NCBI RefSeq assembly: GCF_027111355.2 | Contig: NZ_CP114291.2 | Span: 3,658,001-3,722,000, forward strand | Source of the DNA: Flavobacterium eburneipallidum | GTDB lineage: Bacteria; Bacteroidota; Bacteroidia; Flavobacteriales; Flavobacteriaceae | DNA: 64,000 bases | Direction of reading: 5' to 3' | Notes under the pieces: model-generated | What the model was told of the DNA's origin: nothing | The model's input: only the letters and a program-made list of their open reading frames with translations | Databases searched by the model: none | Program-made: the position numbers and the translations under genes | Part shown: piece by piece, positions 8,954 to 17,583 of the stretch | Layout of the letters: each line of letters opens with the position of its first letter | How positions within the stretch are numbered: position 1 is the stretch's first letter

Positions 8954-8970
8954 GTAAAATAATGAAAAAA

Positions 8971-10191
8971 TTATAAAATTTCTGCAACAACAAAGGTACT
9001 GCCTCCAAGATAAATGAAATCTGATTTGGAAGCATTTTGCAATGCCTGATGATAAGAATCTGAAACAGAATCAAATACTTTACCTTTTAATTCAAATTGG
9101 GATGCTTTTTGTTGTAGCATTTTAGCATCTAGTCCACGAGGAATATTGGGTTTACAGAAATAATAAATGGCATTTTTAGGAAACAAAGGCAAAATTTCAG
9201 CTAAATCTTTGTCGTTTACAACACCTAAAACAATATGTAGAGTATCAAATTTTTCTTTTTGGATTTGCTTCATCACGATTTCCAATCCATTTTTGTTATG
9301 GGCTGTGTCGCAAATAATTTTTGGAGATTCACCTAATTGTTGCCATCTGCCTTCTAATCCAGTATTTTTTATGACATGCAACAAACCAGATTTGATATTA
9401 GCTTCGGTAATTTGAAATTGCTTTTGTTCATTGATAACAGCTAAGGTTTGAATAACTGTTTTCTTATTGTGTTCCTGATAATCGCCAATTAAATCCGATG
9501 GATAGGTTTGTGAAATTAATTCTGATGAAAAATAAATTTCAGAATTATTTTCCTTGGCTCTCGTTTCGAAAACAGGTTTTGTTTCAGTAGTATATTCGCC
9601 AATAACAACTGGAATTTCAGGTTTGATGATACCTGCTTTTTCAAAAGCAATTGCTTCTAGCGTATTTCCTAGAAATTGAGTATGATCTAATGCAATATTC
9701 GTAATTACTGAAACTAGCGGTCTTATAATATTAGTAGCGTCTAATCGTCCGCCCATTCCCACTTCGATAATGGCAATATCTACTTTTTCTTTGGCAAAAT
9801 AATCAAAAGCCAAACCAACGGTCATTTCGAAGAAACTCATATCGTTGGCTTCAAAAAAAACTTTATAGGTATTGATAAAATCACAGACAAATTCTTCCGA
9901 AATTTCGATACCGTTAATCTTGATGCGCTCTCTGTAATCTCGTAAATGAGGCGAAGTGTATAAACCAACTTTATAACCCGCTTCCTGAAGTATCGATGCC
10001 AGCATGTGCGAAGTAGAACCTTTTCCGTTGGTTCCAGCCACGTGAATACATTGCAATTTTTGCTCTGGATTGCCCAAATGATTGGCGAGTAAATGCGCAT
10101 TGGTTAAATCTTTTTTATAAGCCGAAGCACCCTGAAGTTGGTACATGGGGAGCTGATTAAACATCCAGTTGGTAATTTCTTGATAGTTCAT
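8971..10191 (-). CDS. folC: Folylpolyglutamate synthase / dihydrofolate synthase
   Basis: Mur-ligase-fold enzyme that joins glutamate to dihydropteroate and to folates. 406 residues; P-loop GTNGKGS at 53-59, followed by GLYTSPHLRDYRERIKING, the EVGMGGRLDATNI motif, and the C-domain CDTAHNKNG motif. Length and motifs are complete. Transcribed toward the tRNA; the opposite-strand frames here are shadows. Confidence 0.95.
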   Translation of the reverse strand: MNYQEITNWMFNQLPMYQLQGASAYKKDLTNAHLLANHLGNPEQKLQCIHVAGTNGKGSTSHMLASILQEAGYKVGLYTSPHLRDYRERIKINGIEISEEFVCDFINTYKVFFEANDMSFFEMTVGLAFDYFAKEKVDIAIIEVGMGGRLDATNIIRPLVSVITNIALDHTQFLGNTLEAIAFEKAGIIKPEIPVVIGEYTTETKPVFETRAKENNSEIYFSSELISQTYPSDLIGDYQEHNKKTVIQTLAVINEQKQFQITEANIKSGLLHVIKNTGLEGRWQQLGESPKIICDTAHNKNGLEIVMKQIQKEKFDTLHIVLGVVNDKDLAEILPLFPKNAIYYFCKPNIPRGLDAKMLQQKASQFELKGKVFDSVSDSYHQALQNASKSDFIYLGGSTFVVAEIL

Positions 10192-10314
10192 TTTTGAATA
10201 AAATAGGAGTGGATTGAAATATTTTTCGATTTTTTTAGTTTAATTGTACATCGAAAAGTATCTTTATTGCAAATTTGAAATATTTTTTAGAATTAATGAG
10301 TAAAATAATAATTT

Positions 10315-11010
10315 ATGTTTAGTTTAATACAATTACAAGCCGACACTATCGCCAATGCTGCTACAGGAGCAGTAGTAGAAAACATCGCTCCCACTACCGA
10401 AATTTCGGTTTTACAGTTTATTTTAAAGGGAGGTTTTTTCTTGATTCCAATTGCTTTCTTATTATTTTACACTTTTTATTTGATTATAGAACGTTATTTA
10501 TACATTCAAAAAGCATCTAAAATAGAACCTCTTTTGATGAGAGACGTTAGAGATCAATTGAATTCGGGCAATTTAGAAATAGCGAGATCTATTGCCGAAA
10601 GAAGTAATTCTTCATCAGGAAACATCCTAAAAGAAGGAATTTCGGTTATTGGAAGACCTATTGTTGAAATTGAATCGAATATGGATCGTGCTGCCGATAT
10701 CGAAATTGGCGAAATGGAAAAACATTTAGGACACTTGGGACTTATTGCTGGTATTGCGCCAACGCTAGGATTCGTAGGAACAATTTCGGGAGTTATCAAA
10801 ATTTTCTATAGTATTTCCGTAACCGAAAACATTAGTATCGGAAATATTTCTGGCGGATTGTATGAAAAAATGATTAGTAGTGGTGCGGGATTAATTGTGG
10901 GTATTATTGCTTATAGTGGCTACCATATTTTGAATGGAAGAATTGATAATTTTGCGTTGAAAATTCAAAAGCAAATATTAGAGTTTGTAAATATTATCCA
11001 AAAAGCATAA
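10315..11010 (+). CDS. exbB: MotA/TolQ/ExbB proton channel family protein
   Basis: Inner-membrane proton channel subunit energising TonB-type transport, 231 residues. It has a periplasmic N-terminal tail, one TM (about 38-60), a cytoplasmic loop with the GEMEKHLGHLGLIAGIAPTLGFVGTISGVI signature spanning TM2, and a third TM near 190-208 (MISSGAGLIVGIIAYSGYH). The exbD gene starts 3 nt after its stop. Confidence 0.93.
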   Translation: MFSLIQLQADTIANAATGAVVENIAPTTEISVLQFILKGGFFLIPIAFLLFYTFYLIIERYLYIQKASKIEPLLMRDVRDQLNSGNLEIARSIAERSNSSSGNILKEGISVIGRPIVEIESNMDRAADIEIGEMEKHLGHLGLIAGIAPTLGFVGTISGVIKIFYSISVTENISIGNISGGLYEKMISSGAGLIVGIIAYSGYHILNGRIDNFALKIQKQILEFVNIIQKA

Positions 11011-11012
11011 CG

Positions 11013-11408
11013 ATGTCTATAAAACGAAAAAGAAGATTCCACGCCGAAGTCGCCACGTCTTCATTGAGTGATATTATGTTTTTCTTGTTGTTGTTTTTCT
11101 TGATTATATCTACTTTGGCCAATCCAAATGTGATTAAAATGACTTTGCCAAAAGCCAAATCCAACGAAAAAACCAACAAACAATACATTAGTTTGTCCGT
11201 TACTGAAGACAAGAAATTCTATCTCGACAAAGAACCTGTTTCCTTCGAAGAACTAGAAACGACATTAATGTCAAAAATCAGTTCCGAGAAAGACCAAACC
11301 GTTATTGTTCGAATTCCGTTCAACCTGCAAGTACAGGATTTGGTAGATGTGTTGCAAATAGGAGTAAAAAATAATTTGAAATTTGTGATTGCAACCAGCC
11401 CGAAATAA
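11013..11408 (+). CDS. exbD: ExbD/TolR biopolymer transport protein
   Basis: 131 residues: basic cytoplasmic N-terminus, one TM at about 18-38 carrying the essential membrane Asp (D20 in SSLSDIMFF), then a periplasmic domain. Works with the upstream ExbB as the proton-motive-force motor. The expected TonB-like partner is not in this operon but is encoded convergently just downstream. Confidence 0.93.
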   Translation: MSIKRKRRFHAEVATSSLSDIMFFLLLFFLIISTLANPNVIKMTLPKAKSNEKTNKQYISLSVTEDKKFYLDKEPVSFEELETTLMSKISSEKDQTVIVRIPFNLQVQDLVDVLQIGVKNNLKFVIATSPK

Positions 11409-11425
11409 TATAAAGTATTCCAAAT

Positions 11426-11465
11426 AAAAATGCCTCAAAAAATTATTATTTGAGGCATTTTTTAT
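11426..11465. terminator. Bidirectional terminator between exbD and the TonB-like gene
   Basis: AAATGCCTCAAA and TTTGAGGCATTT form a stem flanked by A-run and T-run, so it can serve both convergent genes. Confidence 0.8.
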
Positions 11466-11500
11466 TCATGTAAATCCGTTTAATCCGTGTCCCAATTCCT

Positions 11501-12391
11501 TTAATTCAAATTGAAATTATAGACAATCTTGCCCACTTGTTTTTCTGGAGCATCACTACTAGCATCCCATTTGGTATTCATGGCAGCAATTTTGGCTTGT
11601 TCTAATAAACAGCTTGCGGTATTGGTAGAACCTTTTATTCCTGCAACAGCACTAACCGTTCTTCCATTTCTGTCCACTGAAACCTCTACCACTACTCTGC
11701 CAGATTCGTTACAAGTGTATTTTGGAGCTGGTTTAGAAATTGCTTTTCTGTTGCCTAACGAATAACCGCTTCCGCTTCCAGAACCGCCACCATTTCCAGA
11801 GCCATAACCACTTCCTGTACCAATTCCGTTGCCCGTTCCGTTTCCGCCACCAGAACCGCCACCAGAACCGCCTGTTCCATAATATCCGTTAGAGCTTAAA
11901 CTTCCGTTGGCTTTTCCTTTGTTTCCAGCGGTTTTATCATCGCCATCACCGCCTTTGTTAGAACCTCTTAAAATATTTGACATAATATCATCAGTATTTT
12001 TAGAAACTTTTGGTTTTTGTACCACAACCGGTTTCGGCTCTTCTTTTAAAACAGGAGTAGGTTTTGTTGGTTTTTCCTTTTGCGGAATCACCACAGTTTC
12101 CTCATCGGAATTGTCTTGTGATATAATCGATTCGTCAGGAGTTGCTTCTCTGGGTGTTTGTTTGGCTTGATTTTGAACATCCAAAACCTCACTTTTATAG
12201 TTGGCTCCCGAACCCAAATCGCTGTCACCGAAATTCACAGTAACACCGCCGCCACCACCACCGCCAGTTAATTCTTCCAAGTTTGCTGGAGGCCAAAATC
12301 GGATAAAAAATAGAATCAATAACAGTATTCCGTATAATGCGGTAGTAATCATTATTGATTTTCTTTGGTCTGAAGAAATGGTGGTACTCAT
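11501..12391 (-). CDS. TonB-like energy transducer with Gly-rich linker
   Basis: 296 residues: short cytoplasmic N-terminus, a single TM (about 13-31), a run of seven glycines at about 43-49, a Pro/Lys-rich periplasmic segment (PTKPTPVLKEEPKP), a long Gly/Ser/Asn-rich linker (about 150-215), and a C-terminal domain with RVVVEVSVDRNGRTVSAVAG typical of TonB-C. Cysteines C226 and C260 (approximate) may form a disulfide. It is convergent with exbB-exbD, with which it presumably works. Confidence 0.8.
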   Translation of the reverse strand: MSTTISSDQRKSIMITTALYGILLLILFFIRFWPPANLEELTGGGGGGGVTVNFGDSDLGSGANYKSEVLDVQNQAKQTPREATPDESIISQDNSDEETVVIPQKEKPTKPTPVLKEEPKPVVVQKPKVSKNTDDIMSNILRGSNKGGDGDDKTAGNKGKANGSLSSNGYYGTGGSGGGSGGGNGTGNGIGTGSGYGSGNGGGSGSGSGYSLGNRKAISKPAPKYTCNESGRVVVEVSVDRNGRTVSAVAGIKGSTNTASCLLEQAKIAAMNTKWDASSDAPEKQVGKIVYNFNLN

Positions 12392-12460
12392 TGGTAATTT
12401 ATAAAGCGTATTAGTTCTAAAAACGTTGAAATGTACTAAAAATTGTTGGCTAATAAAATG

Positions 12461-13600
12461 TTATCGATTCATTTTTAAGACAAATTTCAGACTTACAAAT
12501 CCGATTAATCCTGCTATCAACGAGGAAAGCAGTATAATAAATTTGGCATTATTGATAATAGTAGCATCTTCAAAAGCCAATAAAGTTACAAAGATTGACA
12601 TTGTAAAACCAATTCCACCCAAAAAGCCCACACCAATTATGGATTTCCAATTCAAGTCGCTAGGAAGTTTACAAATTCCTGATTTTACGACTAATAAACT
12701 CAAGGCGAAAATCCCAAGCGGTTTTCCAATGATAAGTCCCAAGGCAATTCCGATGCTGTAATGTTCGGCTAAAACTTCGCCCATATTCGAACTCAAAACA
12801 ATAGCCGTATTCGCCAATGCAAAAATGGGCAGGATTACAAAAGCAACAGGCTTGTGTAAAAAGTGTTGTAAAATATAAGAAGTAGAAAAATGATTTCCGT
12901 TTCCAAAAGGGATCGCAAAAGCCAATAAAACCCCAGTAATAGTTGCATGAACACCTGAATTTAACATAAAATACCACATTACCACACCGCCAATTAAGTA
13001 AGGGATTAAGTTTCTAACTTTTAATCGGTTGAAGATTAATAATAAAGCAAAAACTCCTAAAGCTATTAAAAGATTGTTCCAGAAAATGGTTTTGGTATAA
13101 AATATGGCAATGACTAAAATGGCTCCCAAATCGTCAATTACGGCTAATGCAGTTAAGAATATTTTCAGCGAAACAGGAACTTTATTACCCAACAAGGATA
13201 ATATTCCCAAGGCAAAAGCGATGTCGGTTGCCATTGGAATTCCCGCTCCCGATTGTGTGTTTGTACCAATATTAAAAAACAAATACAAACCAGCAGGAAT
13301 GAGCATTCCGCCAATGGCTCCGAAAATAGGCAAAAGTGCATTTTTAATATTCGATAATTCGCCTTGATACACTTCTCTTTCTAATTCTAAACCAATCAAT
13401 AAAAAGAAAATGGTCATCAATCCATCGTTAATCCAATATTCGATAGCTTGTCCAGCAAAAGGAGTGTGCCAAAAATGAAGATAAGATGAGCCAAACGCTG
13501 AATTTGCAATTACTAATGAAATGATGGTGCAAGCTATTAAGATTAGTCCGCCAGCCTTTTCACTTTCGAAAAAATCCTTGAATAATTTTGATGTTCTCAT
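12461..13600 (-). CDS. nhaA: Na+/H+ antiporter NhaA
   Basis: Electrogenic sodium/proton antiporter of the inner membrane, 379 residues with about 12 TM segments. The ion-binding aspartates are visible as D156-D157 in ALAVIDDLGAI, and D126 in GIPMATDIAFALG corresponds to the third conserved Asp. It lies 7 nt downstream of anmK and is probably co-transcribed with it. Confidence 0.96.
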   Translation of the reverse strand: MRTSKLFKDFFESEKAGGLILIACTIISLVIANSAFGSSYLHFWHTPFAGQAIEYWINDGLMTIFFLLIGLELEREVYQGELSNIKNALLPIFGAIGGMLIPAGLYLFFNIGTNTQSGAGIPMATDIAFALGILSLLGNKVPVSLKIFLTALAVIDDLGAILVIAIFYTKTIFWNNLLIALGVFALLLIFNRLKVRNLIPYLIGGVVMWYFMLNSGVHATITGVLLAFAIPFGNGNHFSTSYILQHFLHKPVAFVILPIFALANTAIVLSSNMGEVLAEHYSIGIALGLIIGKPLGIFALSLLVVKSGICKLPSDLNWKSIIGVGFLGGIGFTMSIFVTLLAFEDATIINNAKFIILLSSLIAGLIGFVSLKFVLKMNR

Positions 13601-13607
13601 TTTTTAT

Positions 13608-14681
13608 TTATTTCGTTTCAGAATAAATTATTCCTGAACTATGATCCATTTTTGCCCCTGTTACACTGCTCAAAACATTGATTTCATTTCGCAATTTTAA
13701 AACGCCGAGCAAGGCAAATATCAAAGCTTCTTTGAATTCTAATATTTTTGGATAAGGAATGATAATTTCCATTTCAGATAAATGTGATTGAATACGTTCG
13801 ATAAGAAAATCATTGTAAGCACCTCCACCAGTTGCGAGCATTCTGCCATTTTTTTTTGGCAAAGCCAAAGCGGTTTGCAAAGACAAGTGTTCGGTAAATG
13901 TACGCAATTTATCTTCGATGGAAATTTTGTAGCTTTCTATTAAAGGTAAAACAATGCCTTTTACAAATTCAAAACCCAATGATTTTGGAAAAGTTTGTTG
14001 GTAGAAATCCAAGGCATTTAACTCATTTAATAAATCAAAATTGATTTTTCCTGTTCGAGAAATTTTGCCTTTGTCATCATAATTCAACCCTAGTTGATTG
14101 GCATAATAGTTTAAAACGGTATTTACTGGAGAAATATCAAAAGCAATTCGTTTGTCATTTTCTTCGAAAGAAACATTCGAAAATCCGCCCAAATTGATGC
14201 AATAATCATATTCTGAAAATAAAATTCGGTCTCCAATTGGAACTAAAGGTGCGCCTTGACCACCCAATTGTACATCTTGAACTCTGAAATCGCAAATCAC
14301 CGTTTGATGAATTAAAGTAGCAATTTCGGGTAAATTCCCAATTTGCAATGTAAATCCATTTTGGGGTTGGTGCAAAATCGTGTGTCCGTGAGAACAAACA
14401 GCGTCGAGATTTTCAATTGTATGCTTTTCGATAAAAATCGAAATGATATTTGCTAGAAGTATGGTATATTCCTGATTTAATTTTTCGAGCTGATTTTTCG
14501 AAAAATCTACTGCCGATTTTAATTGGTCGATCCAATTTTGGCTGTAGCCAATGGTTTCAGTTTCAAAAATTTCAAAAGTCCATTTATTATCAATTAATTG
14601 GAATTTTACGTGTGCTAAATCAACGCCGTCGAGCGAGGTTCCAGACATGACTCCAATAACATTATACTGTGTTTTTTCCAT
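13608..14681 (-). CDS. anmK: Anhydro-N-acetylmuramic acid kinase
   Basis: Phosphorylates and opens 1,6-anhydro-MurNAc during peptidoglycan recycling. 357 residues; the ATP-binding GVMSGTSLDGVDLA motif is at 10-23, and the CSHGHTILHQPQNGFTLQIG and GGQGAPLVP segments and LATGGGAYNDFL near the C-terminus are all family hallmarks. First gene of an anmK-nhaA pair. Confidence 0.95.
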   Translation of the reverse strand: MEKTQYNVIGVMSGTSLDGVDLAHVKFQLIDNKWTFEIFETETIGYSQNWIDQLKSAVDFSKNQLEKLNQEYTILLANIISIFIEKHTIENLDAVCSHGHTILHQPQNGFTLQIGNLPEIATLIHQTVICDFRVQDVQLGGQGAPLVPIGDRILFSEYDYCINLGGFSNVSFEENDKRIAFDISPVNTVLNYYANQLGLNYDDKGKISRTGKINFDLLNELNALDFYQQTFPKSLGFEFVKGIVLPLIESYKISIEDKLRTFTEHLSLQTALALPKKNGRMLATGGGAYNDFLIERIQSHLSEMEIIIPYPKILEFKEALIFALLGVLKLRNEINVLSSVTGAKMDHSSGIIYSETK

Positions 14682-14815
14682 TGCTCAAATTTACGAATCA
14701 AAATGGAAACTAACCGTTAAAATTAATTCTTGCTGCTTTTTTTAGTGACTGTCTTTTTTTGATTCTGTTTGTATTTGAAATTTTATATATATTTACCCTA
14801 GCTTATTTCATCCTA

Positions 14816-15493
14816 ATGTACGAAGAATTAAAATATTGGTATTTGCGTGATCACAAATTGTTTCGAACATTGAGTTTTGGACAAATCAAGCAATTGTGTA
14901 TTATCACAGGTTTTAAAAAAGCACAAAAAGGAGAAATTATTTATTTTTCTTCCTCGGATTTGCCTCGGATTTTTCTATTAAAAAAAGGAAATATCAAAAT
15001 TGTGGCTGTCGATGAGGATGGAAATGAAACCATAAAAGACATTATTCAAAAAGGCGATTTGTTTGGCGAATTGACTTTGGAAACCGACAATCAAAGCAAT
15101 GAGTACGCCAAAGTCCTTTCGGATGATGTAGCGATTTGTAGTTTTTTGATGTCGGATTTTGAAGATTTATTGTTGCGAAACCCCAATTTAGCCTTGACCT
15201 ACACCAAGTTTTTGGGTTTGAGAATGAAACGCATAAGAAACAGTTATTCGAATTTGATTTCTAAAGATGCTAAAACCAGACTATTTCAATTTCTAAAAGA
15301 TTGGGCTGAAAGAGAAGGAAAAAAAGAAGGTAATACAGTGGTTCTAGAAAACTACCTTACCCAAAACGATATTGCTCAAATTATTTGTACCTCCAGGCAA
15401 ACGGCAACCCAATTACTCAACGAAATGGAAGCTAGTGGATTACTGATTTACAACCGAAAAGAAATCATTATTTCGGACGTTACAAAGTTGTAA
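14816..15493 (+). CDS. Crp/Fnr family transcriptional regulator
   Basis: 225 residues from the ATG at 14816: an N-terminal cyclic-nucleotide-binding-like beta-roll (about 20-130, with GDLFGELTLE) and a C-terminal winged helix (about 150-225) with LTQNDIAQIICTSRQTATQLL as recognition helix. An in-frame TTG at 14759 would add 19 hydrophobic residues but overlaps a TATATTTA -7-like element (14788-14795), so the shorter form is preferred. No Fe-S cysteine set of Fnr type is present. It is a candidate regulator of the DM13 operon downstream. Confidence 0.88.
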   Translation: MYEELKYWYLRDHKLFRTLSFGQIKQLCIITGFKKAQKGEIIYFSSSDLPRIFLLKKGNIKIVAVDEDGNETIKDIIQKGDLFGELTLETDNQSNEYAKVLSDDVAICSFLMSDFEDLLLRNPNLALTYTKFLGLRMKRIRNSYSNLISKDAKTRLFQFLKDWAEREGKKEGNTVVLENYLTQNDIAQIICTSRQTATQLLNEMEASGLLIYNRKEIIISDVTKL

Positions 15494-15530
15494 ATCTTCT
15501 AATTTTACGTCAGTGTAAACTAGCCGACAT

Positions 15531-15558
15531 TTGCCTTTTTCATATTGATTTACCTTTG
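15531..15558 (+). promoter_or_regulatory. Promoter of the DM13 operon
   Basis: TTG (15531-15533), 17 nt, TACCTTTG (15551-15558), then ATG at 15581. A full consensus match. Confidence 0.75.
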
Positions 15559-15579
15559 ATATATCAAAAAACAATCAAT
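15544..15579. promoter_or_regulatory. Concentric palindromes overlapping the DM13 promoter; candidate operator
   Basis: TTTGATATATCAAA (15555-15568) is a perfect 14-bp palindrome. Around it, ATTGATT (15544-15550) and AATCAAT (15573-15579) form an outer inverted repeat with exactly the same centre. The array covers the -7 element and the start site, so a protein bound here would probably repress. The adjacent Crp-family gene is the obvious candidate; that link is inference. Confidence 0.5.
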
Positions 15580-15580
15580 T

Positions 15581-16003
15581 ATGAAAACTAAACTTTTGTT
15601 ACTCGCCCTTTCAGGATTGCTGTTTTCTTGCGAACAAGAAAGCGATCTTACTCAAGCAGTTGCTGCTCCTCCAATTATTAATGAAGGAACCGCAACACTA
15701 CAGAATGAAGGTGTTTTTGCTCCAACTTCGGGCATAACGGTCAGAGGAAATGCCAAGATTTTTTTAGACAACGGTCAAAACAAACTTGAATTAGTTGATT
15801 TCAGTATTTCTAGTGGACCCGATTTGAAAGTGTATTTGTCTAAAACTGCTACTCCAACTGAATTTGTAAATCTCGGCAATTTGACATCAGCCACAGTTTA
15901 TTCTATCCCGAATGGTGTTGATGTAAAACAATATCCATTCGTACTTATTCATTGCCAGCAATACAATCATTTGTTTGCAGTTGCTCAATTAACTCAAAAA
16001 TAG
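15581..16003 (+). CDS. DM13-domain lipoprotein
   Basis: 140 residues with a lipoprotein signal ending LLFSC (Cys at 17). Residues about 45-138 match the DM13 domain: GxxxxFLDNGQNKLELVDFSISSGPDLKVYLS and the terminal HCQQYNHLFAVAQL containing the near-invariant cysteine. DM13 domains are proposed to act in extracytoplasmic electron transfer. The downstream barrel gene starts 5 nt after its stop, so the two are co-transcribed. Confidence 0.88.
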   Translation: MKTKLLLLALSGLLFSCEQESDLTQAVAAPPIINEGTATLQNEGVFAPTSGITVRGNAKIFLDNGQNKLELVDFSISSGPDLKVYLSKTATPTEFVNLGNLTSATVYSIPNGVDVKQYPFVLIHCQQYNHLFAVAQLTQK

Positions 16004-16008
16004 CTGCT

Positions 16009-16908
16009 ATGAAAAAAATGGTATTTAGTAGTGCTGCACTTCTATTTGCGGTTCTAACCTATGGTCAGGGTTGTAGCGATGCGGGAATTTGCACCATCGG
16101 AAGTGGGTTTCAAACTACCGAAGAAAAACTAAAAAATACGGTCGAAATTGCTACTACTTTTGGTGCAGGCGAATCTGATTTAACTTATCTATCGCCTACT
16201 CTTTCTTACACTAGGCAGTTTAATGAAAAATTTGCGTTGAGTACAAAAGTCACTTTTTCGAGTGCCAATGGAGGTTTAGGAACAAGAGCCGCTTTTGGCG
16301 ATGCTTATTTGATTGGAAATTACTCTTTTGCCGAAAAAAACAAGAAACAATGGAGTGCTTTATTGGGATGGAAATTTCCTTTTACGGCTTCTAATTTAAA
16401 AATCAATGGCTATTCGTTACCGCTGGATTATCAATCGAGTTTGGGAACATTCGATTTGTTTTTGGGAACCAATTTCAAATACAGCCAATGGGATTTTAAT
16501 GTGGCAGTTCAAATTCCGGTTTTCAACAACAATAAGAATTCCTATTTCAAGGAATATGCTACAACAAATGATTTTCCGACCACCAATTTATTCGAACGCC
16601 AACCAGATGCTTTGTTTAGAACTACTTATACTTTGAATACTAAAAATCAGAAATTTAGTTTCAAGCCGAATGTTCTTTTTATATATCATCTTGGCGAAGA
16701 CAGTTTCGAAAATATATTTGGAAAAAGAGAAACTATTGTTGGTTCAGAAGGTTTGACCATCAACGGAAATTTGATCAGTGCTTACAATATTAGTAACCGA
16801 AAAAGCGTTGAACTTTCAGTCGCAACTCCTTTTGTAGTCAGAGATATTCGACCTGACGGATTGACCAGAAGTTTTGTTTTATCTGTTCAATATAAATTTT
16901 CGTTTTAA
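16009..16908 (+). CDS. Outer-membrane beta-barrel protein, unknown function
   Basis: 299 residues: signal peptide ending near TYGQG, then a short N-terminal CSDAGICTIGSG segment with two cysteines, then alternating aromatic strands ending in a C-terminal phenylalanine (SVQYKFSF), typical of an outer-membrane barrel. The start is the ATG at 16009 after the DM13 stop; the longer in-frame reading from 15952 overlaps the DM13 gene. I do not recognise a named family. Co-occurrence with DM13 suggests a surface redox or metal-related role. Confidence 0.78.
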   Translation: MKKMVFSSAALLFAVLTYGQGCSDAGICTIGSGFQTTEEKLKNTVEIATTFGAGESDLTYLSPTLSYTRQFNEKFALSTKVTFSSANGGLGTRAAFGDAYLIGNYSFAEKNKKQWSALLGWKFPFTASNLKINGYSLPLDYQSSLGTFDLFLGTNFKYSQWDFNVAVQIPVFNNNKNSYFKEYATTNDFPTTNLFERQPDALFRTTYTLNTKNQKFSFKPNVLFIYHLGEDSFENIFGKRETIVGSEGLTINGNLISAYNISNRKSVELSVATPFVVRDIRPDGLTRSFVLSVQYKFSF

Positions 16909-16949
16909 CTTTATTCAAATGTGTACTAATAGGTAATTTTCAACCTAAA

Positions 16950-16957
16950 TATCTTTG
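16950..16957 (+). promoter_or_regulatory. -7 promoter element before the peroxiredoxin gene
   Basis: TATCTTTG, 25 nt before the ATG at 16983. No TTG at the expected spacing, so this is a partial match. Confidence 0.5.
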
Positions 16958-16982
16958 TTCTTCAACATTAAAAACCACAATC

Positions 16983-17582
16983 ATGAAAAATATTTTATTC
17001 ACTTTATCATTACTACTCTTTTCGATAATCACATCAGCACAAGGTGATTTACCAAAACTACCAACTGAAATTTCTCCCTTACTCGTTGGAGAAAGAATTC
17101 CGAATCTGACATTAAAATCAATTGACAATATTGATGTAAACTTATCTGAATTACTTACTAAAAAAAGAACCATTTTAGTTTTTTATCGTGGTGGTTGGTG
17201 TCCGTATTGCAATTTACATTTGGCAGCTTTGGGTCAAGCCGAAAAAGAATTATTGGATTTAGGATATCAAATTATAGCTGTAAGTCCCGATGCACCAAAG
17301 AATTTGAAAATAACTGATGAAAAAGAAAAATTAAATTATCTGTTACTGTCTGATTCAGATGGAGCATTAGCAAAAGCCGTTGGAATTGCTTTTCAAGCAC
17401 CCGATGGATACAAACAATACGTTTCAAATGGTTCAAATGGAATTAACAATTCCTTTTTACCTGTACCAACGGTTTTCATTGTAAATACTAATACTGAAAT
17501 TCAATTTGAACATATCACACCCGATTTCAAACACAGAATTTCAAATGACCTTTTAATTGCGGCAGCGAAAGCATTAAAATAA
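16983..17582 (+). CDS. Secreted peroxiredoxin-like protein (AhpC/TSA)
   Basis: 199 residues with a signal peptide (1-19, ending TSAQG), so periplasmic. Thioredoxin-fold thiol peroxidase with the active site FYRGGWCPYCNLHL (C73, C76). The CxxC arrangement and RGGWCPYC context is that of the peroxiredoxin-like family that reduces thiols or peroxides. It heads a group with a YHS gene, DoxX and DinB-like genes. Confidence 0.88.
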   Translation: MKNILFTLSLLLFSIITSAQGDLPKLPTEISPLLVGERIPNLTLKSIDNIDVNLSELLTKKRTILVFYRGGWCPYCNLHLAALGQAEKELLDLGYQIIAVSPDAPKNLKITDEKEKLNYLLLSDSDGALAKAVGIAFQAPDGYKQYVSNGSNGINNSFLPVPTVFIVNTNTEIQFEHITPDFKHRISNDLLIAAAKALK

Positions 17583-17583
17583 A

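Noticed and set aside
12201..12404. Pro/Gly-rich plus-strand frames opposite the TonB-like gene (11529, 11907, 12201)
   Set aside because: They are antisense images of its Gly-rich linker with no start context or family match.
15555..15568. Classical Fnr box in the DM13 promoter
   Set aside because: The half-sites TTGAT and ATCAA are present, but the spacing is 2 rather than 4 nt, and the Crp-type protein lacks Fnr cysteines; only a generic operator is proposed.
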